DNA of 8,478 nt from Nitrospira sp. (lineage in GTDB: Bacteria; Nitrospirota; Nitrospiria; Nitrospirales; Nitrospiraceae), in NCBI GenBank assembly GCA_016873525.1, contig VGXD01000079.1, positions 1 to 8,478 of the forward strand. The letters are read 5' to 3'. A model generated the notes under the pieces. It was not told where the DNA came from and did no database searches. It saw only the letters and a list, made by a program, of their open reading frames with translations. The first letter of the stretch is position 1, and each line of letters opens with the position of its first letter. Of the stretch, positions 1 to 6,238 are shown piece by piece. The translations under genes were made by a program, and so were the position numbers.

Positions 1-1452
1 TCTCACCCGACTGAAGCGAACCAGGCCTCCGCCGCCCCCCCGGCCACGACGCGCTGGCGCATCGCCCCCGCTCCGTTTCTCCTCTCTGCCGAACAAGTGG
101 CCTTTCTCGGCAAGCTGGGCAATCACCTGCTCGCCTTTTACCGAGCGCTCAACCGTCTCTATGTGGACAGTGTCCGGGGCGCGCAACCGGCTTGGGTAGC
201 GGCCTACCTCGATCAGGGCAAGCCGGACTCGTTGATCGCCTACAGCCGCATGAAGCGTTTTCGGGACCTCCTCCCCGGAGTCATCCGCCCGGACCTCATC
301 CCCGTCGAGGACGGCCCCGGGGGACACAGCCTGGTAATCACCGAACTGGACTCCGTGCCGGGCGGCATCGGATTGACCGGCGCGTTAGCCGAAGCCTACG
401 GGCAACTGGAGCAGCGGCCAGGCTCCTCCACGCTTCGCCCTTCACCCTTCACGCCTCACGTTGACATCGTCGGCGGCCCAGACGGGATCATCCGGGGTTT
501 CGCCGCGATGCTGCGGCACCACCTGGAGGACCGCGCCGGCTGTGTGGCCATTGTCGTCTCCGAGGAAGCCAAGGAATACCGGCCCGAGATGACCTGGGTC
601 GCGGCCAAGCTCGCAGAACAGGGCATCGAGGCCTGCTGCGTGGAGCCCCGCCAACTTCGCTTCACGGAAGAGGCCTTGCTGGTAACGAGCGAGCAGGGAG
701 ACCGGCCGGTGGCGCTGCTCTATCGCTTCTTCGAACTCTTCGACTTGAAAAACGTGCCCAAGTCCGAATTGATCCTGTACAGTGCGAAGAAGGATCGGAC
801 GATCGTCACCCCGCCCTTCAAGCCGGCTTTGGAAGAGAAGCTGGCCTTTGCCTTGTTCCACCACCCGATCCTGACCCCCTTCTGGCGGCGCGAGTTGGGC
901 GAGGACACCTTCGAGATCCTGGCCGGCCTGATGCCCCGCACCTGGATCCTGGACCCCCGCCCGCTCCCTCCGACCGCGGTGATCCCCAATCTGCGCGTGG
1001 CCGGGCGGGCCGTTGCCGACTGGCAGGACTTGGCCGGCGCCTCGCAAAAAGACCGGCGCTACGTCGTCAAGCCCTCCGGCTTTTCCGAATTGGCCTGGGG
1101 CAGCCGGGGCGTCTCGGTGGGCCACGACTTGCCCCAGTCGGACTGGGCCGCAACGCTGGACACCGCCCTGGCCTCGTTCCCCACCACCCCCTATGTCCTC
1201 CAAGAGTTTCACAAGGGGCGGCAGTTCGACCTGTCCTATTACGACGAGCGCCTGGGCGACGTCATCCCCATGGCCGGACGCGCGAGGCTCTCCCCTTACT
1301 ATTTCGTGACCGGCGACCAGGCGGAGCTGGCCGGCGTCCTGGCCACCGTCTGCTCCTTGGACAAAAAAGTCATCCATGGGATGAAAGACGCCATCATGGT
1401 GCCCTGCGCAATCGAAACGGCAGTCGAAAAGTTTGAAAGTCGGAAAGTCTAA
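1..1452 (+). CDS. Circularly permuted ATP-grasp-like protein, 5'-truncated
   Basis: The frame is open from the first base to the TAA at 1450-1452, giving 483 visible residues. The GTG at 97 lies inside continuous open frame whose sequence (WRIAPAPFLL...) looks like real protein, so the true start is probably off the left edge. I see features of a circularly permuted ATP-grasp enzyme: an acidic, glycine-rich segment (ITELDSVPGGIG, bases 337-372) precedes the ATP-binding part, which has RRYVVKPSG (lysine at 1069-1071), a following G-S-R-G-V turn, and a hinge-like YVLQEF (about 1192-1209). Known members with this domain order include glutathionylspermidine synthase-like amide ligases; the substrate here is unknown. 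Residues encoded by 427-465 are a low-complexity insertion made of heptamer repeats. The last residues (AVEKFESRKV) are encoded by one arm of an octamer-phased palindrome. A glutaredoxin-like gene follows after 53 bases. CDS is certain, family assignment moderate. Confidence 0.85.
   Translation, partial: SHPTEANQASAAPPATTRWRIAPAPFLLSAEQVAFLGKLGNHLLAFYRALNRLYVDSVRGAQPAWVAAYLDQGKPDSLIAYSRMKRFRDLLPGVIRPDLIPVEDGPGGHSLVITELDSVPGGIGLTGALAEAYGQLEQRPGSSTLRPSPFTPHVDIVGGPDGIIRGFAAMLRHHLEDRAGCVAIVVSEEAKEYRPEMTWVAAKLAEQGIEACCVEPRQLRFTEEALLVTSEQGDRPVALLYRFFELFDLKNVPKSELILYSAKKDRTIVTPPFKPALEEKLAFALFHHPILTPFWRRELGEDTFEILAGLMPRTWILDPRPLPPTAVIPNLRVAGRAVADWQDLAGASQKDRRYVVKPSGFSELAWGSRGVSVGHDLPQSDWAATLDTALASFPTTPYVLQEFHKGRQFDLSYYDERLGDVIPMAGRARLSPYYFVTGDQAELAGVLATVCSLDKKVIHGMKDAIMVPCAIETAVEKFESRKV
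429..463 (+). repeat. Block of five phased heptamers inside a CDS
   Basis: Five consecutive 7-base units of related sequence (for example CACGCTT, CACCCTT) run from 429 to 463 without a phase break. They encode the low-complexity stretch S-T-L-R-P-S-P-F-T-P-H-V in the ATP-grasp-like protein. The block ends in CTCACGTTGAC (455-465), an 11-mer that recurs exactly at 4846-4856 inside the glycosyltransferase gene. The minus strand of the blocks at 5421-5455 and 6221-6248 has the same TTCACGC-type units, so these look like copies of one family in either orientation. Confidence 0.7.
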
Positions 1453-1498
1453 ACATGATGACTTTGGGACTTGCGGACTTTGCAACTTGAACGACTTG
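1423..1498. repeat. Octamer-phased palindromic repeat overlapping a stop codon
   Basis: AAGT occurs at 1429, 1437 and 1445, and its complement ACTT at 1461, 1469, 1477 and 1485: a strict period of 8 carried across a dyad centred at 1454.5. Pairing position by position gives an imperfect stem of roughly 33 positions (1422-1448 with 1461-1487) closed by C1449-G1460, with a few mismatches and G-U pairs. The left arm encodes the C-terminus and abuts the TAA of the ATP-grasp-like gene; the right arm fills the gap before the next gene. It could act as a transcript-stabilising or attenuating hairpin, but there is no terminal T run as in a classical intrinsic terminator. Confidence 0.75.
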
Positions 1499-1505
1499 TA
1501 AACGC

Positions 1506-1847
1506 ATGGCTTTAACCTTCTACCACGTCGCCTGGTGTCCCGACTGCATCGCCGTCCGCGAGAAACTCGCGGCGCTCAAGCTGGCGTACGAAGACGTGGT
1601 CGTGCCGGACGCGCGCATGTTTCGCAAGCAGGTCTACGACGTCTCGGGTCAGTACTATGTCCCCGTGGTGAAGGACGGGGACTTCGTGCTGACCGAGACC
1701 GACGAGATTCTGGCGTACCTCGACGAGCGGTATGGGGCCGGCGGCGCACAGGCGCCTCGCCCCGCTGCGGCGACGTCCCAGGCCGACCGCAAGCCCGAGA
1801 CGCTCAGCGAAGACGACCGCTACCCATCCTGTCGCCGGCCGTCGTGA
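1506..1847 (+). CDS. Glutaredoxin/GST N-terminal-like thiol protein (CPDC)
   Basis: 113 residues with a single thioredoxin-fold domain in about residues 1-78. The N-terminal strand leads into W10-C11-P12-D13-C14, a dithiol glutaredoxin-type active site. V52-P53 is the expected cis-proline of the glutathione-binding loop. TETDEI (63-68) followed by a helix resembles the TES/DxxI segment of glutaredoxin and GST N-domains. The expected role is thiol-disulfide exchange, probably glutathione- or similar-thiol-dependent, in the cytoplasm. The tail from residue 79 is rich in Ala, Pro and charged residues, matches nothing I know, and contains a third cysteine (C109). No good Shine-Dalgarno precedes ATG 1506; upstream lies the octamer palindrome. 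The kamA gene begins 29 bases downstream. CDS and fold are well supported; the exact substrate is unknown. Confidence 0.88.
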   Translation: MALTFYHVAWCPDCIAVREKLAALKLAYEDVVVPDARMFRKQVYDVSGQYYVPVVKDGDFVLTETDEILAYLDERYGAGGAQAPRPAAATSQADRKPETLSEDDRYPSCRRPS

Positions 1848-1865
1848 CGCGCGTCGATCGACCTT

Positions 1866-1871
1866 AAGGAG
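1866..1871 (+). promoter_or_regulatory. Ribosome binding site of kamA
   Basis: AAGGAG five bases before ATG 1877 is the strongest Shine-Dalgarno among the + strand genes and fixes the kamA start. The stronger site suggests kamA may be translated at a higher level than its upstream neighbour. Confidence 0.75.
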
Positions 1872-1876
1872 TCCGC

Positions 1877-3028
1877 ATGGAGGCATGGCAAAAAATCCTG
1901 GCCGACAGCATCGTGAGGCCCAAGGACCTGGCGGCCAAGTTCGGCGTGGATGAAAAAGAGATCGCAGCCATCGTGGGCGACTATCCCATGCGCATCACCC
2001 CGACGGTCCTGGCCACGATCAAGCACAAGGGCGACGCCATCTGGAAACAGGTGGTGCCGGACCCGGTCGAAATGGCCGACTTCGACGCGCCCGACGACCC
2101 GCTCGAAGAAGACACGATGAGCCCGGTGCCCCACCTGGTGCATCGCTACCCCGACCGGGCCCTGCTCATGGTGACCAACCAGTGCCCGATCTACTGCCGG
2201 TTCTGCACGCGCAAGCGCCTCGTGGGCAAACCCGGCTTTTTGAAGAAGGGCGAGCTGGACCGCGCCATCGAGTACCTCCGCGCCCATACCGAAGTGCGCG
2301 ACGTGATCCTCTCCGGCGGAGACCCGCTGCTTCTGCCCGATCATTTGCTGGAACGCATCCTCAAGGCCTTGCGATCGATCCCGCACCTGGAGTTGATCCG
2401 GCTGGGCTCCCGCGTGCCGGGCACCCTGCCGCAGCGCATCACGCCGACGCTCTGCGAGATCGTCAAGAAATACCACCCGGTCTATATGAATCTGCACTTC
2501 AACCATCCGGACGAGCTGACGCCGGAGGTCAAAGCCGCCTGCGCCATGTTGGCGGACGCGGGCGTGCCCTTGGGCGCCCAGACCGTGCTCCTCAAAGGCG
2601 TCAACGACGATCCCGACGTCATGAAGCGGCTGATGCAGCAGCTCCTCTTGGCCCGCGTGAAGCCCTACTACCTCTACCAAGCGGACCTGACCAAAGGCAC
2701 CAATCATTTCCGGACCACGGTGGAAACCGGCATGCAGATCGTCCGCGCCTTGCAAGGCCATACCAGCGGCATGGCGGTGCCCCACTTCGTGATCGACGCG
2801 CCGGGCGGAGGCGGCAAGATTCCGATCCTCCCCTCCGATTACCTCGTCCATCTGGATGAAGACGGCGCGGTGCTCAAGAACTATGAGAACAAGACCTTCC
2901 ACTATCCCCAGCCGTCCGGCGGCAACGGGCGCGAGTTGCCCATGGTCGGCGCGCATCGAAGCGGCGACGCAGGCTCCCTGCGGACCGGCTGCCGGGACGA
3001 CGGCAACGGAGGCCCGCACAACCGGTGA
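1877..3028 (+). CDS. kamA: KamA-family radical SAM/PLP aminomutase (lysine 2,3-aminomutase)
   Basis: 383 residues. The radical SAM motif C103-x3-C107-x2-C110 (CPIYCRFC) binds the [4Fe-4S] cluster and S-adenosylmethionine. ILSGGDPLL (144-152) is the characteristic KamA segment, and K314 in APGGGGK is the expected PLP lysine. The family converts L-lysine to L-beta-lysine by a radical 1,2-amino shift. The two aspartates that recognise the lysine side chain in clostridial KAM appear kept: D270 in YQADLT and D307 in VIDAPGGGGK. This favours lysine over glutamate as substrate. The protein is shorter than clostridial KAM (about 416) and ends in an apparently non-conserved glycine-rich tail after about residue 345. 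Alternative: an EpmB-like enzyme supplying beta-lysine for EF-P modification; no epmA or beta-lysine acetyltransferase gene is in the window. It overlaps the next gene by 4 bases (GTGA), implying translational coupling. Confidence 0.94.
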   Translation: MEAWQKILADSIVRPKDLAAKFGVDEKEIAAIVGDYPMRITPTVLATIKHKGDAIWKQVVPDPVEMADFDAPDDPLEEDTMSPVPHLVHRYPDRALLMVTNQCPIYCRFCTRKRLVGKPGFLKKGELDRAIEYLRAHTEVRDVILSGGDPLLLPDHLLERILKALRSIPHLELIRLGSRVPGTLPQRITPTLCEIVKKYHPVYMNLHFNHPDELTPEVKAACAMLADAGVPLGAQTVLLKGVNDDPDVMKRLMQQLLLARVKPYYLYQADLTKGTNHFRTTVETGMQIVRALQGHTSGMAVPHFVIDAPGGGGKIPILPSDYLVHLDEDGAVLKNYENKTFHYPQPSGGNGRELPMVGAHRSGDAGSLRTGCRDDGNGGPHNR

Positions 3029-4185
3029 AACAGGCCAGGCAGCACGGCATCCTGCCGTACCAACACATCAAGCGGCTCATCGCCGACCGGGTCATCCAGT
3101 CGGACGCGCCGATCGAGGATCGGCAGATCCAGCCGGCCAGCCTCGACTTGCGCCTGGGGAGAAAAGCCTATCGCCTGCTGAGCAGCTTCCTGCCCGAACG
3201 ATCCGAAATCAAACACCGCCTGAACGTCCTGGACTTCTACCAGTCCGACCTCGTGATGTACGAAGTGGACCTCACCGGCGGCGCGATCCTGGAGAAAGGC
3301 CACGTCTATCTGGTGCCCTTGCTGGAACACGTGGCCCTGCCCAAGACGCTCCGCGCCAGGGCCAATCCCAAAAGCACGACCGGACGGCTGGACGTCTTCA
3401 CCCGGGTCATCACCGACCTCCATGCCGGCTTCGACGAAATCCGCCCCGGCTATCACGGCCCGCTCTACCTGGAAATCGTCCCCCGGTCCTTCGCCATCAA
3501 GGTCAAAACCGGCCTCTCGCTCAACCAACTCCGGCTCGTGCGCGGACCGGCGACCCTGTCCGACACCGCGATCCGCACGCTCCACAAAACCACGCCCCTC
3601 CTCTTCCACAACGACCCGGTCGCGGCCGACGGCAAACCGGTGCCGTCGCGCGAACTCCGCACCGACCGGGGGCTCTTCCTGCGGGTGGACCTCCAGGGCT
3701 CGGACAAGCGCCACGAGACGATCGTCGGCTACCGGGCCAAGAAGAACAGCCACGTCATCGACCTATCCAAGATCGGCCACTACGCCGCGCTGGATTTCTG
3801 GGAGCCGATCCGGCGGCACCGCAACGACAGCCTGCTCTTGGAGCCGGAAGAATTCTACATCCTGGCCTCCAAAGAACGGATCAGCGTGCCGGCTGGCTAC
3901 GCCGCCGAAATGGTCGCCTACGAGGCGGCCTGCGGGGAGCTGCGGACCCACTACGCCGGCTTCTTCGACCCAGGATTCGGGTACGGCCAGGGGGAGATCC
4001 ACGGCACCCAGGTGGTCCTGGAAGTCCGTCCCCACGACGTTCCCTTCCTGATCTACGATGGACAAACCTTCTTCAAGGTTGTCTACGAGAAGATGCTGCA
4101 GCTTCCCGCCCAAGTCTACGGATCGGCCCTGGGCTCCTCCTACCAGCGACAGGGGCTCACGCTCAGCAAACATTTCAAGACCTAA
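3025..4185 (+). CDS. dcd: 2'-deoxycytidine 5'-triphosphate deaminase, long two-repeat form
   Basis: 386 residues, about twice the length of E. coli-type Dcd. It deaminates dCTP to dUTP, which feeds dTMP synthesis. I see two dUTPase-like repeats. The first has ASLDLRLG (38-45), ANPKSTTGRLDVFTRVITD (113-131) and PGYHGPLYLEI (141-151), with E150 in the place of the catalytic glutamate. The second has AAEMVAYEA (293-301), FFDPGFGYG (313-321) and VVLEV (330-334), with E333 in the equivalent place. This layout matches the PF06559-type Dcd known from alphaproteobacteria and others. The GTG start at 3025 overlaps the kamA stop; GGAGG at 3008-3012 is a possible, rather distant (12-base) ribosome site, so translation may rely on coupling to kamA. 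Whether a trimeric enzyme forms from these double-domain chains, and whether it also cleaves dUTP, cannot be read from sequence. Confidence 0.93.
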   Translation: MKQARQHGILPYQHIKRLIADRVIQSDAPIEDRQIQPASLDLRLGRKAYRLLSSFLPERSEIKHRLNVLDFYQSDLVMYEVDLTGGAILEKGHVYLVPLLEHVALPKTLRARANPKSTTGRLDVFTRVITDLHAGFDEIRPGYHGPLYLEIVPRSFAIKVKTGLSLNQLRLVRGPATLSDTAIRTLHKTTPLLFHNDPVAADGKPVPSRELRTDRGLFLRVDLQGSDKRHETIVGYRAKKNSHVIDLSKIGHYAALDFWEPIRRHRNDSLLLEPEEFYILASKERISVPAGYAAEMVAYEAACGELRTHYAGFFDPGFGYGQGEIHGTQVVLEVRPHDVPFLIYDGQTFFKVVYEKMLQLPAQVYGSALGSSYQRQGLTLSKHFKT

Positions 4186-4200
4186 AAGGCACGACACCCC

Positions 4201-4659
4201 ATGACACCGACCGATCCGATCGATCCGCAGCAGCCCGACGCCGAACCGGTCCCTTCTTCGGCCTCGCCCCGGCCATCGGATGAGCGCGACCGGCGCGACC
4301 AGATGGACCGGGAACCGGAAGAGGACCGCCAGTTCAACACCGCCGAAATGATGGTCGGCGTGGCGATGATGTTCGTCGGCTTCTTAAACGTCCTGCTGTC
4401 CATCAGCGGCGGTTTCGAGATCAACGTCGTCCCGCTGCTGCTCTATTTCGCCGGCATGGCGGTCTGGGCCCATGCCACGATCGCCAACCTCGCGATTCGT
4501 TACACGGTGATCACCGTCGCCGTCACCTTTGCCCTGGGATTCTTTCACTACGGCGAGGTGCTGTTCTGGCACAAGCAGGTGGTCTTTTGGGCCACGATCG
4601 CCATCGTGGCCTACTTCATGTTCCAACCGGCTCTGGAAAAAAAGAAGGGCGACAGGTAA
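4201..4659 (+). CDS. Four-helix membrane protein of unknown function
   Basis: 152 residues. I do not recognise the family. The first about 45 residues are hydrophilic, rich in Pro, Asp and Arg, with no signal peptide. Four hydrophobic segments follow at about 48-69, 75-97, 99-118 and 124-143, then a basic KKKGDR tail. The even number of helices puts both termini on the same side, and the basic tail suggests that side is the cytoplasm. Histidines H91, H116 and H124 and the pair W89/W123 lie near helix ends, but I would not infer metal binding from them. The gene begins 15 bases after dcd and ends 20 bases before the glycosyltransferase, so it belongs to the same transcription unit. AAAAGG at 4184-4189 is a weak ribosome site. 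Compact size and good coding-frame conservation of hydrophobicity support a real gene. Confidence 0.85.
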   Translation: MTPTDPIDPQQPDAEPVPSSASPRPSDERDRRDQMDREPEEDRQFNTAEMMVGVAMMFVGFLNVLLSISGGFEINVVPLLLYFAGMAVWAHATIANLAIRYTVITVAVTFALGFFHYGEVLFWHKQVVFWATIAIVAYFMFQPALEKKKGDR

Positions 4660-4679
4660 TCGGGCCCCGTCCAAGCCCC

Positions 4680-5414
4680 ATGACCATCAGCGTCATTCTG
4701 CCGACCCTCGATGAAGCGCAGACCCTGCCCCAGACCTTGGCCCGGACGCTGGCGCTGGACTTCGACGAAGTCCTCGTCGTGGACGGCGGCAGCCGCGATC
4801 GCACGCAGGACATCGTGCGGGAGCTGCAAGCGCCGGGTTGCCCGTCTCACGTTGACGGCTCGGAACCCGACGCCCGGAATCGGACCCTTCGCCTGTTGAC
4901 CGCTCCGCCGGGTCGCGCCGCACAGATGAACGCCGGAGCTTCCGCCGGTCGGGGAGAGGTCTTGTTGTTCCTGCACGCCGACACGCAGCTCCCGCCCGAT
5001 GCAAAGCCGGCCATTCTACAGGCGCTGCGAGAGCCGGCCTGCGTGGGAGGACGCTTCGATCTGCGGTTCGAGCGGGACAAAGGCTTGGCCTGGCTGATCA
5101 GCCGCCTGATCAACCTTCGCTCGCGCAGCACCGGCATCGCCACAGGCGATCAGGCGTTGTTCGTGAGACGCGAGGTCTTCGAGCGCATGGGCGGCTTCAC
5201 GGCCATCCCGATCATGGAAGATGTGGACTTCAGCCGACGCCTGAAACGGATGGGGCGGATTGCGGCCCTCCGAGCCCAGGTCGTCACCTCCTATCGCCGC
5301 TGGGAGTCCTGCGGGCCGATCCGCACGATCCTCTTGATGTGGAGCCTCCGGTTGCTCTACTGGCTCGGCGTCAGTCCGCAACGGCTCAGCCGTTTGTACG
5401 TCACCGTGCGGTAA
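4680..5414 (+). CDS. Family 2 glycosyltransferase, TIGR04283-like
   Basis: 244 residues from ATG 4680; the frame stays open upstream, but typical GT-A sequence (MTISVILPTLDEA) begins exactly here. Motifs: VDGGS (34-38) for nucleotide binding, GRAAQMNAGA (78-87), HADT (99-102) as the DxD-like metal/sugar-nucleotide site, TGDQALFV (155-162) and MEDVDFSRRL (179-188). A hydrophobic C-terminal stretch (about 216-230) may touch the membrane. This is the 'rSAM/selenodomain-associated transferase 2' family, also labelled arsenosugar biosynthesis glycosyltransferase; the true sugar and acceptor are not established. The DUF2064 partner lies 20 bases downstream, as commonly seen. Odd: between VDGGS and GRAAQMN there are about 18 more residues than I expect for the family (about 54-71), encoded by DNA that contains the shared repeat 11-mer at 4846-4856. 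No clear Shine-Dalgarno; coupling to the preceding gene is likely. Confidence 0.92.
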   Translation: MTISVILPTLDEAQTLPQTLARTLALDFDEVLVVDGGSRDRTQDIVRELQAPGCPSHVDGSEPDARNRTLRLLTAPPGRAAQMNAGASAGRGEVLLFLHADTQLPPDAKPAILQALREPACVGGRFDLRFERDKGLAWLISRLINLRSRSTGIATGDQALFVRREVFERMGGFTAIPIMEDVDFSRRLKRMGRIAALRAQVVTSYRRWESCGPIRTILLMWSLRLLYWLGVSPQRLSRLYVTVR

Positions 5415-5420
5415 CCCCTC

Positions 5421-5455
5421 GTGAGAGGTGCAGCGTGAAGCGTGCAGCGTCAGAG
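5421..5455. repeat. Block of five phased heptamers carrying a gene start
   Basis: Units at 5421, 5428, 5435, 5442 and 5449 all follow the GTGxxxx/GTCxxxx pattern (for example GTGAAGC), with GTGCAGC present twice exactly. The third unit provides the GTG start of the DUF2064-like gene, and the first two provide its AGAGG ribosome site. On the minus strand the block reads as the same TTCACGC/TGCACGC family seen at 429-463. Confidence 0.72.
5424..5428 (+). promoter_or_regulatory. Ribosome binding site formed by repeat DNA
   Basis: AGAGG lies six bases before GTG 5435. Of the GTG triplets in this repeat block only 5435 is in frame with the conserved protein, so the site decides the start. Both the site and the start codon are part of the heptamer block. 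Confidence 0.6.
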
Positions 5456-6238
5456 ACATCGTTCGTCACACGCCACAAGGCCGCCGAGGCGGCCTTGATC
5501 ATTTTCGGCAAGGCGCCGATCCCTGGCCAGGTCAAGACCAGACTCTGCCCCCCGCTGACGCCGGACGAAGCCGCCACGCTGCACGGCAGCCTCGTGCTGG
5601 ACGTGGTGGAACGGAGCCGAGGCCTGGCGAAACTCGACCGTGTGTTTGCCTGTGCCCCGTCGCGGGACCACGTCTTTTTCAAGGTCCTGGGCGAACGGCA
5701 TGGCCTGGCCCTCATCGACCAGGTCGGCGACGACCTCGGCTCCCGCATGGATCGAGCCTTCAGGGACGTCTTTGCGATGGGCTATCAACGCATCCTGCTC
5801 GTGGGGACGGACGTGCCCGCCTTGCAAGCCTCCTCCCTCACCCAAGCGCTCGGCTTGCTCCACAACCATGACGTGGTCCTGGGTCCGGCGCTCGATGGGG
5901 GCTATTACCTGATCGGGCTGAAGCAGCCGGTGCCGGGACTCTTCGCCGACATCCCCTGGTCCACCGATCGCGTCTGTGCCGCGACCACAAGCAAGGCGGA
6001 AGCGTTGGGATTGAAGACCGCGCTGCTGCCCCCCTGCAGGGACCTCGACACAATCGACGACCTCCTGGCCCTGGCCAAGGAGGCAGGGCCGGCGGCACAA
6101 GGCACGAAGCGAGGGGCCAAGGGGTCCGCCTCTCGCCCCGGGCCCCTTGCCCCTGGCCTCTCCGCAAGGACAGCCGGCGTGATTCAGACCTTGGCCGACC
6201 GGCTGCGATCCCGCCTGGACGTGACGCCCGAGGCGTGA
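5435..6238 (+). CDS. DUF2064 / TIGR04282-like glycosyltransferase
   Basis: 267 residues from GTG 5435. The frame is open back to 5339 and beyond, but that part overlaps the preceding gene and is not conserved-looking. Motifs of the DUF2064 family (a GT-A, nucleotidyltransferase-like fold): FGKAPIPGQVKTRL (24-37), GTDVPAL (124-130), LGPALDGGYYLIGL (149-162), PWSTDRV (174-180) and DLDTIDDL (203-210). The family is 'rSAM/selenodomain-associated transferase 1', also named arsenosugar biosynthesis glycosyltransferase; the reaction is unproven. It usually pairs with the TIGR04283 gene, as here. The conserved core ends near residue 215. Residues 220-243 are a Gly/Ala/Pro/Ser-rich stretch encoded wholly by a ten-unit heptamer palindrome (6094-6163), and the stop codon lies in a further heptamer block. 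The about 50-residue C-terminal tail is therefore probably a repeat-derived addition. Confidence 0.92.
   Translation: MKRAASETSFVTRHKAAEAALIIFGKAPIPGQVKTRLCPPLTPDEAATLHGSLVLDVVERSRGLAKLDRVFACAPSRDHVFFKVLGERHGLALIDQVGDDLGSRMDRAFRDVFAMGYQRILLVGTDVPALQASSLTQALGLLHNHDVVLGPALDGGYYLIGLKQPVPGLFADIPWSTDRVCAATTSKAEALGLKTALLPPCRDLDTIDDLLALAKEAGPAAQGTKRGAKGSASRPGPLAPGLSARTAGVIQTLADRLRSRLDVTPEA
6094..6163. repeat. Ten phased heptamers forming a GC-rich palindrome inside a CDS
   Basis: The stretch divides into ten 7-base units without a phase break (for example GGCACAA, GGCACGA, then CCCCTTG, CCCCTGG). GGGGCCAAGGGG (6113-6124) pairs with GGCCCCTTGCCCC (6141-6153) around a centre near 6133.5 with one bulge, so the RNA would form a strong hairpin within the coding region. 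The length of 70 is not a multiple of three, so if it was inserted, everything after it in the protein is read in a changed frame. Confidence 0.7.

Noticed and set aside
442..1485. 347-codon minus-strand open frame opposite the ATP-grasp-like gene
   Set aside because: A by-product of high G+C codon use; the translation is low-complexity in Gly, Gln and Val with no recognisable motif, while the + strand shows clear ones.
1820..3019. 399-codon minus-strand open frame opposite kamA
   Set aside because: Exactly mirrors kamA, whose cofactor motifs are intact; the antisense product is unlike any family.
2902..3753. Long minus-strand frame opposite dcd
   Set aside because: Mirrors the conserved Dcd repeats; no motif and no ribosome site.
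2856..4283. 475-codon + strand frame in a different phase across dcd
   Set aside because: Pro/Arg-rich out-of-phase reading of a GC-rich gene.
4587..4679. N-terminal extension of the glycosyltransferase
   Set aside because: Overlaps the membrane protein gene and has no family resemblance; conserved sequence begins at ATG 4680.
5339..5434. N-terminal extension of the DUF2064-like protein
   Set aside because: Overlaps the end of the preceding glycosyltransferase and reads as low-complexity; GTG 5435 has a ribosome site.
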